Source: Grammothele lineata (lineage: Eukaryota; Basidiomycota; Agaricomycetes; Polyporales; Polyporaceae). From it: DNA of 64,000 nt. Every line of letters begins with the position of its first letter. The stretch's first letter is position 1. The notes beneath the pieces are model-generated. The model did no database searches, had not been told where the DNA came from, and saw nothing but the letters and a program-made list of their open reading frames with translations. The DNA is taken from positions 1 through 64,000 of the forward strand of contig NDFF03000382.1 in assembly GCA_002150815.3 (NCBI GenBank), in the 5' to 3' direction. A program made the position numbers and the translations under genes. Of the stretch, positions 45,511-55,447 are shown piece by piece.

Positions 45511-46108
45511 CTACATAGCGGCCATACCCGCACCCACAACGACAGTGCCCGCCAGAACGAGGAACAGACTGGCTTGGTTTGCCATAGCTGCCGCAATGTA
45601 GCCATCGTCTGGGCCGAGGACTCCCCCAGTGGCACTCGCACCGGGGCTGGGAGCGCCGCCCGAAAGGTTCCCACCACCATTGATGCTTGCGGGAGCGGTT
45701 GTAGGGGGTACCGAGGACGTACTGGAGCTCGCACTGGTGCTGCCGCTTCCTCCGGTGGTCGACGCACCCGCTATTGTGCTCGTGATGAGCTGCGTGGACG
45801 TCAGAGTGTGGAGGGAGCGGTCGGAGCCGAGGGCAACGGTTGTGATGATGGATGTCTGCACGGTGACGGAGGGCGTAGCAGATGCCGTGCTGTTCCCTGA
45901 GGCGCTGGCTCCTGAGCTAGTAGCGGTCGAGTTGGAGCTGCCGCTCGCACTTGCCGAGGAGGAGGAAGACGTCGCCGCGGCCGAGCTGTTGGAGGACTGG
46001 AGACAGAGCGGAATTAAGACCGGACACGGTATAAAGGAACAGGATACTCACCTGGGCCAGAGCAAGGAAAGGGAAGAGGAAGGGAGCGAGAAGGTATACA
46101 CAACGCAT
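45511..46108 (-). CDS. Ser/Thr-rich GPI-anchored cell-surface protein
   Basis: Two minus-strand exons joined by an intron (GTGAGTATCC...TCTCCAG) right after the signal peptide. The start MRCVYLLAPFLFPFLALAQ is a signal peptide. The mature part is almost all Ser, Thr, Ala and Gly (SNSSAAATSSSSSASASGSS), with one ordered segment (TVQTSIITTVALGSDRSLHT) and a further Ser/Gly/Thr-rich part. The C-terminus has small residues before a hydrophobic tail (ASLFLVLAGTVVVGAGMAAM), a GPI-attachment signal. Heavy O-glycosylation is expected. Many basidiomycete wall proteins look like this; no specific function can be given. Confidence 0.75.
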
Positions 46109-47488
46109 GTCGGCGTATGATATGGGGGCGAGGGCAGAGGTCGTATGGGGGACAGCGTTGGCTGAGGCACTGGAGGCCGGAGACGTCGCAGGAGGAGTGC
46201 GCACTTGGCGCCATAGACGCCGAGAGACAAGAGGAACGCGCAACGGGCGCTTGGGTGCGTGCCCACGGTCTCGAGAGTATGGTCGATGGGTCCGGTTCGA
46301 TTGGCGCCCAACGTCACATCACCGTGACTCCCTTTCGGGTATACCTGGGCACGCGCCAGGCGCGATCATCTTAGCGGCGGGTCGCGCGGTGGTCCTCGCG
46401 CGCGACTGTACTGCGAGGTTCGCCTTCGCGGCGAGCGTTGTTGTGTTAGTAGTAGAAATGGCTTCCTAGTAATGAACTCTCAAGTCAGCAGCGAGCGTGA
46501 ACAACAGTGAAACCAGTGTGGAGACAAGTTATTAGGTCTAGGCGTACTAGCTTACGTGATAAGTACATTTCCTGGACTTGCAAAGGCTATCGTGATGGCG
46601 CGGACTGAGACATGGGGTTTCCGACGCGAGTGCGCGAGCTCGCGCATGACTACTATACATTCAATAACTTCATGTGCAGAGCAACCTTCATAGATATTGG
46701 CGGGTAAAATGGCTATCCCCAAGCTATCCCTTTCGAGCAGTGTGGGTTCAAACTATTGCAGCTAGCTAGTGAGCACGCTAGAATAAGGGGGTTGCCCGTG
46801 TACTGAGCACGACTCCCTGGCTGCCAGACTCGAGATGTGGATATCCCGCGCTATGGATGTACTGACGCTCGAAGGGACGGGACCACAAGACGTCCTAGTT
46901 CAGTCAGTGTATTTGCGCACTAACTGAAGGGAGCTGATTAATTCGTGCGTTGTTGCAAGGCGGGTCGTGCTGAATACAACGCGACGTAGCTTCAAGCATC
47001 GCGGCACTGCTAGCAGCTCGTGTCAGTGCTCTCCTCCGTCCCAGCACATAGTCCCTCCATTGCACTCGCCTCGACATAGCGCCAATGTGTCCTAGAGATA
47101 CGATTGGTAGTGACATGAGTGCGCGGGAGTCGCACATCTCTGAGGAGAGCGTCGCCCCCTCAAGCTCGTTGAGGGAGGCTCGCATGTCGCGTGTGTCGCG
47201 CGAGGAGCCACACTGCAGCGCTGGCGATGCCTCCGATGCGTGATGCAATCGGCGAAGTCACAAGATGTCATTGAGTCTCAATTTGGGGTATCCGTGACAC
47301 GAGGCGCCCGTAAGGCGCTAATCGAATGAGACCCATCGACTGTCTACTCCACGGTCTCCGGGGCGGCGGGGCGGCGTCGACCCCGCACTGCCGCTTTCCG
47401 GGGTATTTCCCTCAGACTCTTCTCAAAATCACCTGGCCTCAACTGTCCGCAGGTCTTCGTACGTCTCCCCTTCCCTCTACTACCTCCA
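46109..47488. other. Gene-free stretch
   Basis: About 1.4 kb. The first part is the promoter of the Ser/Thr-rich protein gene; the last 150 bases are the leader of the next gene. Short open frames have no recognisable content. No tRNA-like fold or repeat was found by eye. Confidence 0.45.
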
Positions 47489-48809
47489 ATGTCGCCCTCA
47501 CCCCTCTCGCCCAATGTCTTGCACGTCCTCCTTCAGTACATCTCACCGCCGTCCCAGTTGACTGCTCCGATCCCTCCCCATCTCCTCTCCAAACCTCTCC
47601 TACAACGCCATCATTTTCTCGGCCTTACCCCAGATTCCCCGGACGAATACCTCTGCTGGCCTTCTTTGCCCGAGGCTAGCAAGGCACATGTCCTTGAGCT
47701 TCTCGAATCCTGCGCAAAGCCCGTCGACGACGATTATCCTGTAGTCTACCCCCTTCAATATTCATTCGATGGCGAAGACTTTTACGCCCATGTAGATCTC
47801 TCCAGTGGCGAAGGCGAAGGCCCTCGTGTGGTCCTACAATGGGACGAAGCAGGAGAGTGGAGATACCACGACGTCAACCTCATGCCATTTCCACCAGGCA
47901 GTCGAACCATTCTAGAGGATGTGCTAGTGCCGCCACCGAATCCTTTCCCTGTTCAGTCACGGCCCGTCCCATCCTTCTTACCCAACTACGGCGTGGATAT
48001 ACCTGAAGATGGCGACGACGACGATTATTGGAATGCATACGGCTCGACCGACGTCGGTGACAGCGCGTACAGCGATGGTATGCCTGCTCCAAACAAGGAA
48101 CCCGCCTCCTCAGAGGATGCCTATTGGGCGCAGTATTCCTCTGTACACGGTGAGCTAAGGCTTACACGTATGAATCCTTCCTTTCTAACGCGAACTGTAC
48201 TCAGGAACGGCCGACTCTACGATACCGTCACCCATACCTCAGAATCGCCGAAAGTTACCGCAGTCGCAAATGGATTCTGCTGAGGCAGGGGACGTATCTG
48301 TAGCACTCCCAGAACACCCTTACGAAGCAAGCTACGACGCACCCCTGTCAATCCCGCCGTCGATCCTTCCTCGACCTAGAAGCAACTCAAGATGGGACCC
48401 GGCTTCTCCGACCGCGTTAGCCCATTTGCTCTCCACCATAACCCCGCGGGAGAGCCCGCTCCCGAGCGCCGCCCCGGGCGGCTTCTTCGACAGAGACGAT
48501 GTACTCAGCTCGCCTACCATGGGTGGGAGCAATGACTCGGACTCGGATTCGTCGGCTCTCGGCTTACGCGGGATGGACATGGATATGGCGGACGCTCAGT
48601 CATCCGCTACAACTTCGCTTTCAGATGACAAAACTTCTGTCCATGTTCCAGCTGAGGACGAGGACGAAGCCGAGCTCAGGATGACATTAGAAGGCGTGTG
48701 GAGGATGTGGAAAAAGAGTAGACGAGGTGTCGGCAATGGGGGCTCGTTCGGGGATAATGAGGTTAGGGAGGCTTTTTTGCGGGCGGCACGCACCGTGGCA
48801 GACAGCTAG
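47489..48809 (+). CDS. Conserved acidic fungal protein of unknown function
   Basis: Two exons (47489-48149, 48205-48809) sum to 1266 nt, 421 residues. The N-terminal 140 residues look folded: SPNVLHVLLQYISPPSQLTA, LLQRHHFLGLTPDSPDEYLC, YPLQYSFDGEDFYAHVDL and VVLQWDEAGEWRYHDVNLMP. The rest is disordered and acidic (PEDGDDDDYWNAYGSTD), with a final helical part (LRMTLEGVWRMWKKSRR...VREAFLRAARTVADS). The intron joins in frame without ambiguity. I do not recognise a named domain; the balanced composition and clean splice support a real gene, probably nuclear or cytosolic. Confidence 0.68.
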
Positions 48810-49218
48810 CAGACCGCTCACTGGCGGGAACTGGGGAGCTTTAAGGAAAGGCATTCACCAGTGAGGGAGTCTTCGGCTCTCACTTTTCTTGTGTACACTA
48901 GTGGTTATCGCATCGCATCGTCGTCTGTCCGCACGATTTGTCCTCACGGACGTTGTGTGAAGGAGCCAAGCGACACAGCCGACCAGGTCAAGCGTCTTGG
49001 GTCATTGTCAGTGTAGATTCGCGGAATCGAGCGCTTAGATCTGTCAGCCGATTCTATTGTGGTCGGTGCTGCAGTGGGGCCGCAGCGTGTCCGAAAGTCC
49101 TCCCTGCGATATAGATTACCGATTCTATGAAAGAATCGGAACCTTGACTCGCGCACACCTCATGTGAAAGCCCCCGCCACATCCCTCGCTATCAGCATAA
49201 CTGTCTGAACATTTGACC
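48810..49218. other. Intergenic region
   Basis: 3' flank of the acidic-protein gene and promoter of the CCCH zinc-finger gene. Nothing recognised. Confidence 0.5.
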
Positions 49219-51253
49219 ATGACCAGCGAGGTCATGGATGACGAAAACATAACGACTCCCTCCGACCTCGCAGTCTGGTGAGCAGCCTGTCTTCGTAGCT
49301 ACCATCCATTCGTCTTAGCGAGCCACTCTCAGGAAACGCCTTCTAGAAGAACAAACAGGTGTGAAGACTTTTGGCAGCTGCAGCCCTTACGTGTTGCTTA
49401 CCATGGGTGATTCCCGATGTATACAGCCCTTTTTGAGAGGACCTTTGCCAAAAATGCCTTCCTCGAGACTAGGGTAGAGGAGCTCGAACGGGAGGTCGCA
49501 GTGTGGAAAGCAGCCCAAAGGACGTCAGATCTCCAGTGCAAGGCTCTTACAAAGAACGTCCGACAGCTTGAGAGGAATATTGGGGCTTTAAAGGTGCGCT
49601 CGACAGTCTCCTTTTTCATCGTACTATTGTGCCGACCTTTCCCCCACTACATTCGCACTCATAGGAGGACAATCCGTTGATCGTCTGCCTCATTGATGGA
49701 GATGGAAACATATTCTCCGCTGACTTCATTCAGCAAGGTCAAGCCGGCGGTCGGCTCGCTGCCTCACAACTCTTTAAGGGCCTTACCGATCACCTCACTT
49801 CGCTCGATCCCTCCGACGCGTCGATTCCCGCGCGGTCGCAGCTGTGGTTGACGATTTACTGCAACAAGTCTGGGTTGCTTGACACGCTCACGAGCAACGC
49901 CGTCTGCACTGCAGAGCAGTTTGAGGCATTCGTGCTCGGTTTCAACCAGGCATCTCCGCTCTTCTCCATCGTCGACGTTGGAAACGGCAAAGAGGCTGCA
50001 GACTCGAAGATCAAAGGTGTGTCATTCAGCCAACCTCGTTGTGTGGGCGGTCGTGTGACATATCTTTGGATTGGAATTAGAGTGTCTCCGTGTCTTCACC
50101 CGCTTCCCCCAGACCGTCAAGGTCTTCTTCGGCGGCGCGCATGACAACGGGTATACCTCAACGCTCACCCTGCTGCAGAACGAAGGCCTTCTAGATAAGG
50201 TCATTCTGCTCAAGGGTTACAAAGACCTCGCCCACGAGATCAACAGCCTCAGTCTGCCGCAGCTGGAGATCGAGGGCGTTTTTATCCAGAAGAAACTCCA
50301 TACCAACCCGGGATCAAAGAAAGTTGCCGCACAAACGGCTGGCGCATCGTCTAACACGGCGACGAGCACCCCTAAGTCAAATAATTCACCGAAACCAAAT
50401 CCGGCTTCTGTGCAACCGCAGGAGCACGAGAAAGTGCGTTTGGTGAAAGCATCGGCGCCGGATGCCAGTGGTGCATCGCCTGTGGTGCCCGTCGGGCGAT
50501 CTCGCCAACTCGATCTCAGCCAGGTGCTTTCCACTCTCAGTTGATCTTGTATCCATCTTGCTCATGCACCAATCGCGCGTGTAGCCTCTTCATAAGCGTG
50601 CGTTGCGTAGTATTTTGCGCAATCCCCTCGCGATTGACATTTGCATAGAGAGACCTCCGCCATGCAATTTCCATTATTTGGCTAGATGCAATAACGGTGA
50701 TCACTGCAAGTACGAGCACAACTACCCTCTCACCCCTGAGCAAGTAGCAGAGTTGCGCGTGAATGCGAAGAGATGGCCATGCCCTGCTATCAATAACGGT
50801 AGGCCGCGATTGTTCTCACAATATTCTAAGGAAAACTACTGAATCGCCCATACAATCCCAGGAAACAGGTGTGCACTCGGCGAGAACTGCATTATGAACC
50901 ACTTCTGTCCCAAAGGGCCCAGGTGCGTGTTCCGCAAACAGGGCAAATGCAAGTTTATTGGGAGTGAGTCTGTGTCCTTCGATAGGTGCCGGCGTCACGC
51001 TGACATCTTTTACGCAGGGAATATGCACGATCCACAGGATGGTAGGGACAGCCCGTCGTCCGCCGGGAGCCCCTACGTAGGGTCTAGTAATGCCCTTCCT
51101 CATGTTGAACCCCAGCTGTCGCCTCTTGCGAGTCCCTTTGAAGTGCATGGCTTCCGCATACCCATATATGAGGGTGTCAACGCGCACCCTTTATCGCCTC
51201 AGGGATTCCAACAGCAGAGCTTCCTCGGCTTTACACAAGCAGGGTACAGCTAG
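49219..51253 (+). CDS. CCCH zinc-finger protein with N-terminal NYN/PIN-like (DUF7923-type) domain
   Basis: A multi-exon gene with two tiny 5' exons. It begins MTSEVMDDENITTPSDLAVW, then a coiled coil (LETRVEELEREVAVWKAAQR). Next is a globular domain with NPLIVCLIDGDGNIFSADFI, GGRLAASQLFKGLTDHLTSL, LWLTIYCNKSGLLDTL, ECLRVFTRFPQTVKVFFGGA and HDNGYTSTLTLLQNEGLLDK. It is the fungal domain known as DUF7923 and has the look of a NYN/PIN nuclease fold with an early Asp-Gly-Asp. After a polar linker come two CCCH fingers: CNFHYLARCNNGDHCKYEH and a second with RCALGENCIMNHFCPKGPRC. The protein probably binds RNA; nuclease activity is inference. The joint before the first finger (STL|KRPPPC) uses a GTTGAT donor and is less certain. 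Confidence 0.8.
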
Positions 51254-51409
51254 TTCTCAAGGGCGAGCAGACTAGGCTTTGCGTCGTTGAGCACTGAGCG
51301 CTGAGCTCTTGGGATGGTCTTGTTATGATCTAGTAACAATATAGTGGAATATATAGCCTGTATGATGCCGCATATTAATCTATCTTTGAGATCTCCCTCT
51401 CTTCTATAG

Positions 51410-51442
51410 TTGCGAGCGAAGCGAGCATTCTGTGTCTAGGGG
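51410..51442 (+). repeat. Dispersed GCGAGCGAAGCGAGC motif, copy 1
   Basis: TTGCGAGCGAAGCGAGCATT followed by CTGTGTCTAGGGGG. Matches the copies at 52847-52876 (plus) and 22621-22653 (reverse), with the shared tail GTGxCTAGGGG. Confidence 0.6.
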
Positions 51443-52168
51443 GCGGGCAGGCTGGCCAAACACGAACAAACTACCGCTACATACCATATATAGGTTCTAT
51501 TCCTGGACACTTCAGTGTTCAGGTCTCGGAGGGGTCGAATTGACGAATCTTTGAATCAATCTGACACATGGCGTTCCAATAAGGCAAATGTCTAGGACCA
51601 GTATCGACATACCGCCGGCAACTGGGCGTTTGGTGCTTATGTGATATCCAAATATGGAATCTCCATCAACCGTCTATGGGTCACATGTAGTTTTGCTCGG
51701 AACTTCATCTTTGCATCGTGTCAACGGGCATGGATAGAAGCTCGTGCATTTCAGCGCTGGTTTCAGCTCATAGGGAATGGAGGTCAAGTATAGCCTCCAA
51801 AAGTCTTTGGTCCATGATGTGCGTAGAATAAAGCCGGGGCATCGGTACGGTGAGAAGATCCGCCTAAGGCCTTGGATCCGATCCGCGAGCAGCCACCTGT
51901 AGTCATTTGATTAGGCCTTACAGGTGCAGACTGACGTTCAGCGATGTTGGTTCGAGTACGAAGTATGAGGCCTAACTTTGCTGAGCACGGACCAGCCCAC
52001 CGACTAGCAGCATCATCATTACTTTCACTACGAGGCATGATTCCAGCATTTTGGTGTACCACGGCTGGGATAAATCCTTCCAATAGTCACGGCGCCAGAG
52101 GCGCGGGGCACGTTATGCTGGAGTGCTTGACCGATATTATGCCAGAGTCCCCGAAGTCTTAATCAAGT

Positions 52169-52234
52169 GGCCTGTCCCCAGCGCCATGTTAGCTCGAGCG
52201 CGAAGCGCGAGGGCTAACATGGCTGGGGCAGGCC
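52169..52234. repeat. Long inverted repeat (hairpin) of about 66 bp
   Basis: The left arm (52169-52193) reads GGCCTGTCCCCAGCGCCATG then TTAGC; the right arm (52211-52234) is its near-perfect reverse complement, ending TGGGGCAGGCC. The loop holds CGAGCGCGAAGCGCGAG, itself able to pair around GAA. Both outer ends are GGCC. Confidence 0.6.
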
Positions 52235-52846
52235 AACCAAGAACCTCAACAAGGCTGTAAAGTAGAAGCATACTACCAGAATGTCCGTCCTCGAGCAGAA
52301 CTGAGCACCCTCTCAGTGTGCTTGCTCAGCAAATTGAGTAAGCAGATACAAGTGTCCAGGTCTGCCCGGAGGGCCATACCTATAAATACCATCTCTATAT
52401 CAGACTGCACTTCCGCATCTAAGAGCACCAAAACAGATGAAAGAGATGAATATGTATGTGTGCACTATGAGACGAAGTTTTGTGAAGATTTGACCCGAAA
52501 TGCGGGAGTATCAGGCATGTTCAATCTATCGGCGCCTACCTCAAAAGTGGTCGAATCGCCTCCTTGAACTAAAGTATGCTCAACGCGGACTCTGCACCTT
52601 ATCAAGAGACTAGCTAAGCACACAGGAACAGAAAAGATGTTTTGATGTAGCTCTACGCTGTGTGAACGTAAGCTCTGAACGTTCAACAATCGGTAGTAGG
52701 TGATCAGTGGTCTTGCCTCCGAAACGGTCGCAGTAAAATATAGTTAGGTCAAGAGACCAGGGAATTACAACACTCTCGATTATCGTGTGTCCACGCCGAA
52801 TCGGACTGCGTAGCGAGCTCTCTCAGGCTGTGCTAACGGTAACTAG

Positions 52847-52876
52847 TTGCGAGCGAAGCGAGCATTCAGTGACTAG
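52847..52876 (+). repeat. Dispersed GCGAGCGAAGCGAGC motif, copy 2
   Basis: TTGCGAGCGAAGCGAGCATT followed by CAGTGACTAGGGGC. Second copy of the motif in this stretch. Confidence 0.6.
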
Positions 52877-53439
52877 GGGCCTCCAGGGGGCTCTTCTGGG
52901 CGCCTAATTCAACGTGCGAAACGAGGCACTCCATTTCGCACTCATCCTGGCATATCTCGCGTAATTCTTCGTTTTTGAGAGATTTTTTCGCAAAATCTTG
53001 GTCTCAGATGCTCAATGCACCATGATATCGCTTTTGAGCACATTTCGTGAGGTCGTAGATGGCTGACTATCGTTCGCGACGACAGACCACCTGCTTGAAC
53101 ATGGGCGCTTGTGCAGAGAACAATAAAAATCTTGAATATGGAGCCTATCACTTATACCGTCACGGTAAGCATCCCAGCAACATCTTCCAACAAGCTACCT
53201 AATGCTGTCCTGATTATGACATGATAGCCCCTAGGATCAGATTGCGTAGCGAGCTCCTTGTGCCAACAAAGACTAGTAGAGAAAGTTGCAGTCCTGAGTC
53301 CTGACTCGGAGGCAATATCAGACACGATCACGTGTTTAAGCCGACGCGAGTCGCGCTCGAATTGGTGGCGGCGCCAGCTAGCTCTTGCCCTCAACTTGAT
53401 CTCGTCCTCTATCCCGCCACCCAGTACTGACGCCTCACC

Positions 53440-54939
53440 ATGCCGACACAGTGGGAGTTAGAACGTTGGGAAAATATTGCCAAGAACAAGGCTGTTCTGG
53501 CCGGTCTCGGCATTAACGACATTGTCTCGAAAAAACAGATGAAAAAAGCGATACGCAAGGCCAGACCTGATCCCTCTAAGAAGCGTGGCGCACCCCGCGA
53601 GGGCGAGGATGCCGCTGGAGACGAGCCAACTGCTAAAGATACCGAGGACCGCCCGAAGAAGATGGCGAAGGTCGAGATATTGGCTGGAGAGTCGGCGGGC
53701 CTGCGACGGAGCGCGAGGAACAAAGGTAAGGAGACCAGCTACAAAGACGACGGGGACACCGCGGCCGCCGCAACTCGTGGGCTCCCGCGCATTGTCAGTC
53801 ACGCAGCGAGGCGTGCAGAGATGGAGAGTGCACCAAGGGATCTGATGAGGAGGAAGCACGATCCGTGAGCATGTCTTGTTTCAAACCAGCGTGTGTGGCC
53901 TGACCATCGGGGATGTCGTTAGGAAGACATATGGTTCTATCCCCGGAGTTCCCGTTGGATCTTGGTGGGAAACTAGGTACGTTTTATTTTGCCATGATTC
54001 GTGATTTCGTGTGTCTCAAGTCTTCCACAGACAAGCATGTAGTACAGATGCCGTCCATGCGTGAGTATGAACAAAACTGGGTCATGTAATACGAGACCAA
54101 TGCCTGCACGTCTAGACCATGGGTGGCTGGCATTTCCTCAGGGCCTGATGGCGCGTACTCCATAGCACTCTCAGGTGGGTATGAGGACGATGTAGATCTT
54201 GGCAATGGCTTGTAAGTGCCACGTAAGTGCATCCGAATTACACTAACCAGCTATCCTTCTAGCACCTTCACTGGCTCAGGTAGTGTCGTTATCGCATTGG
54301 AACCCCTCGTGGTGTAATCATCCCATGTAACAGGCGGCCGTGATCTGAAAGGAACGAAACAGAATCCGAAAAATGTACGTATTTCTTCGTTGAAGCGAGC
54401 CTATCATTCTAATGGCCATCTTGCAGCTACGGACAGCCCCTCAGAGTTGCGACCAGACCTTTGACAATCCATTCAATGCAGCGTTACAGGTGAGCTTTGC
54501 TTTGTTTAACCTCTTAAACCTCCAACTGGCTTATTGATTCGTGTAGAGATCGGTTGTTACGAGGAAGCCTGTGCGCGTTATCCGGGGGTACAAGCTGGAT
54601 TCGCCGTACGCACCGGCCGAAGGTTACAGATATGATGGGTTATACACTGTTGAGAAGGTCGGAGCTAGATAATCTAGTAAGGAAACTCTAGCCTAACCCG
54701 TTTCCAGGCGTGGCAGGAGCCGGGCATGAACGACAAAGGCTATCTTGTCTGCAAGTTCGCCCTGAAGGTGGGTGTCCACACCCTAGGCTCGTGCGATGAT
54801 TGGAGCACTTACCCAGCCCAATCTATAGCGTCTTCCCAACCAGCCGCGGCTGACCACTGGTGATGTTGAAGATGATGCCACGGCTGAAACTAACTCTGCC
54901 GGAGAAGGCGAAGATCCTGCTACCGAAACTGAGGATTAG
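53440..54939 (+). CDS. SRA-YDG domain protein (modified-DNA reader)
   Basis: A multi-exon gene. The first exon (53440 to about 53866) encodes a basic N-terminus: PTQWELERWENIAKNKAVLA, a helical part with KKQMKKAIRKARPDPSKKRG, then ESAGLRRSARNKGKE. The SRA-YDG domain spans the next exons: KTYGSIPGVPVGSWWETRQA, CSTDAVHAPWVAGISSGPDG, AYSIALSGGYEDDVDLGNG, FTFTGSGGRDLKGTKQNPKN, then ALQRSVVTRKPVRVIRGYKL and YRYDGLYTVEKAWQEPG. The YDG triplet and the GSGGRDL loop are intact. The C-terminus is acidic (EDDATAETNSAGEGEDPA). SRA domains in UHRF1 and plant SUVH proteins bind hemi- or fully methylated cytosine. No RING, PHD or SET domain is present, so it is a stand-alone SRA protein, probably nuclear. 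Confidence 0.9.
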
Positions 54940-55447
54940 GTATCGCTGAGCACTGTCACTCCTGAGACGAGCTAGAGTGCTATATTGAGAAGCTCTCCCG
55001 TGAACGAACCTTGATAAGAAGAGTCCTGCTTGATGTCGGATGTTTTGTATCTATTGCTGTCTATCTGCTCTGCTATCTGTTGTACTTACTTTGGTTGCCC
55101 GTTTCTGATGTCAGGATATCACCCTAGTGATCCGTTGTGTATATACTTCAGCGCATTGGTCTCGTTATATGCGGACTGTTTACCTCCATGGATCGCGGCA
55201 CGTTTATCTGTTGGCGACACTCCAGAGACACTCGAAGTGTGGACACGGGCCTGAGAGACTTCTGGGGTCATGTGTACGCGTCATGGGGATCGGGCGAACG
55301 GATCTACCGCCGTGCGTCGGTCTCCGACTGGGCGAGTGTGGGGAAGCTCACCCGGAATGCAGTAATCCCTCTCGAGGTCATGACACACGCACCTGCGCCT
55401 CCTCACCACTATTTCATGTGCTATTTCACCGACAGACCCCATCCACC
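54940..55447. other. Intergenic region
   Basis: 3' flank of the SRA gene and promoter of the thiolase gene. Nothing else recognised. Confidence 0.5.

Larger units (their letters stand above)
51254..53439. other. Gene-free, repeat-containing stretch
   Basis: About 2.2 kb with no supported gene. It contains two copies of the motif TTGCGAGCGAAGCGAGCATT (51410 and 52847), two copies of ACTGCGTAGCGAGCTC-like sequence (52805 and 53238) and a long hairpin (52169-52234). Short open frames are not conserved-looking. It is probably made of remnants of mobile elements, ending with the promoter of the SRA gene. Confidence 0.5.

Noticed and set aside
46740..46775. GGTTCAAAC string resembling a tRNA T-arm
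   Set aside because: No matching acceptor stem, D-arm or anticodon arm could be found around it.
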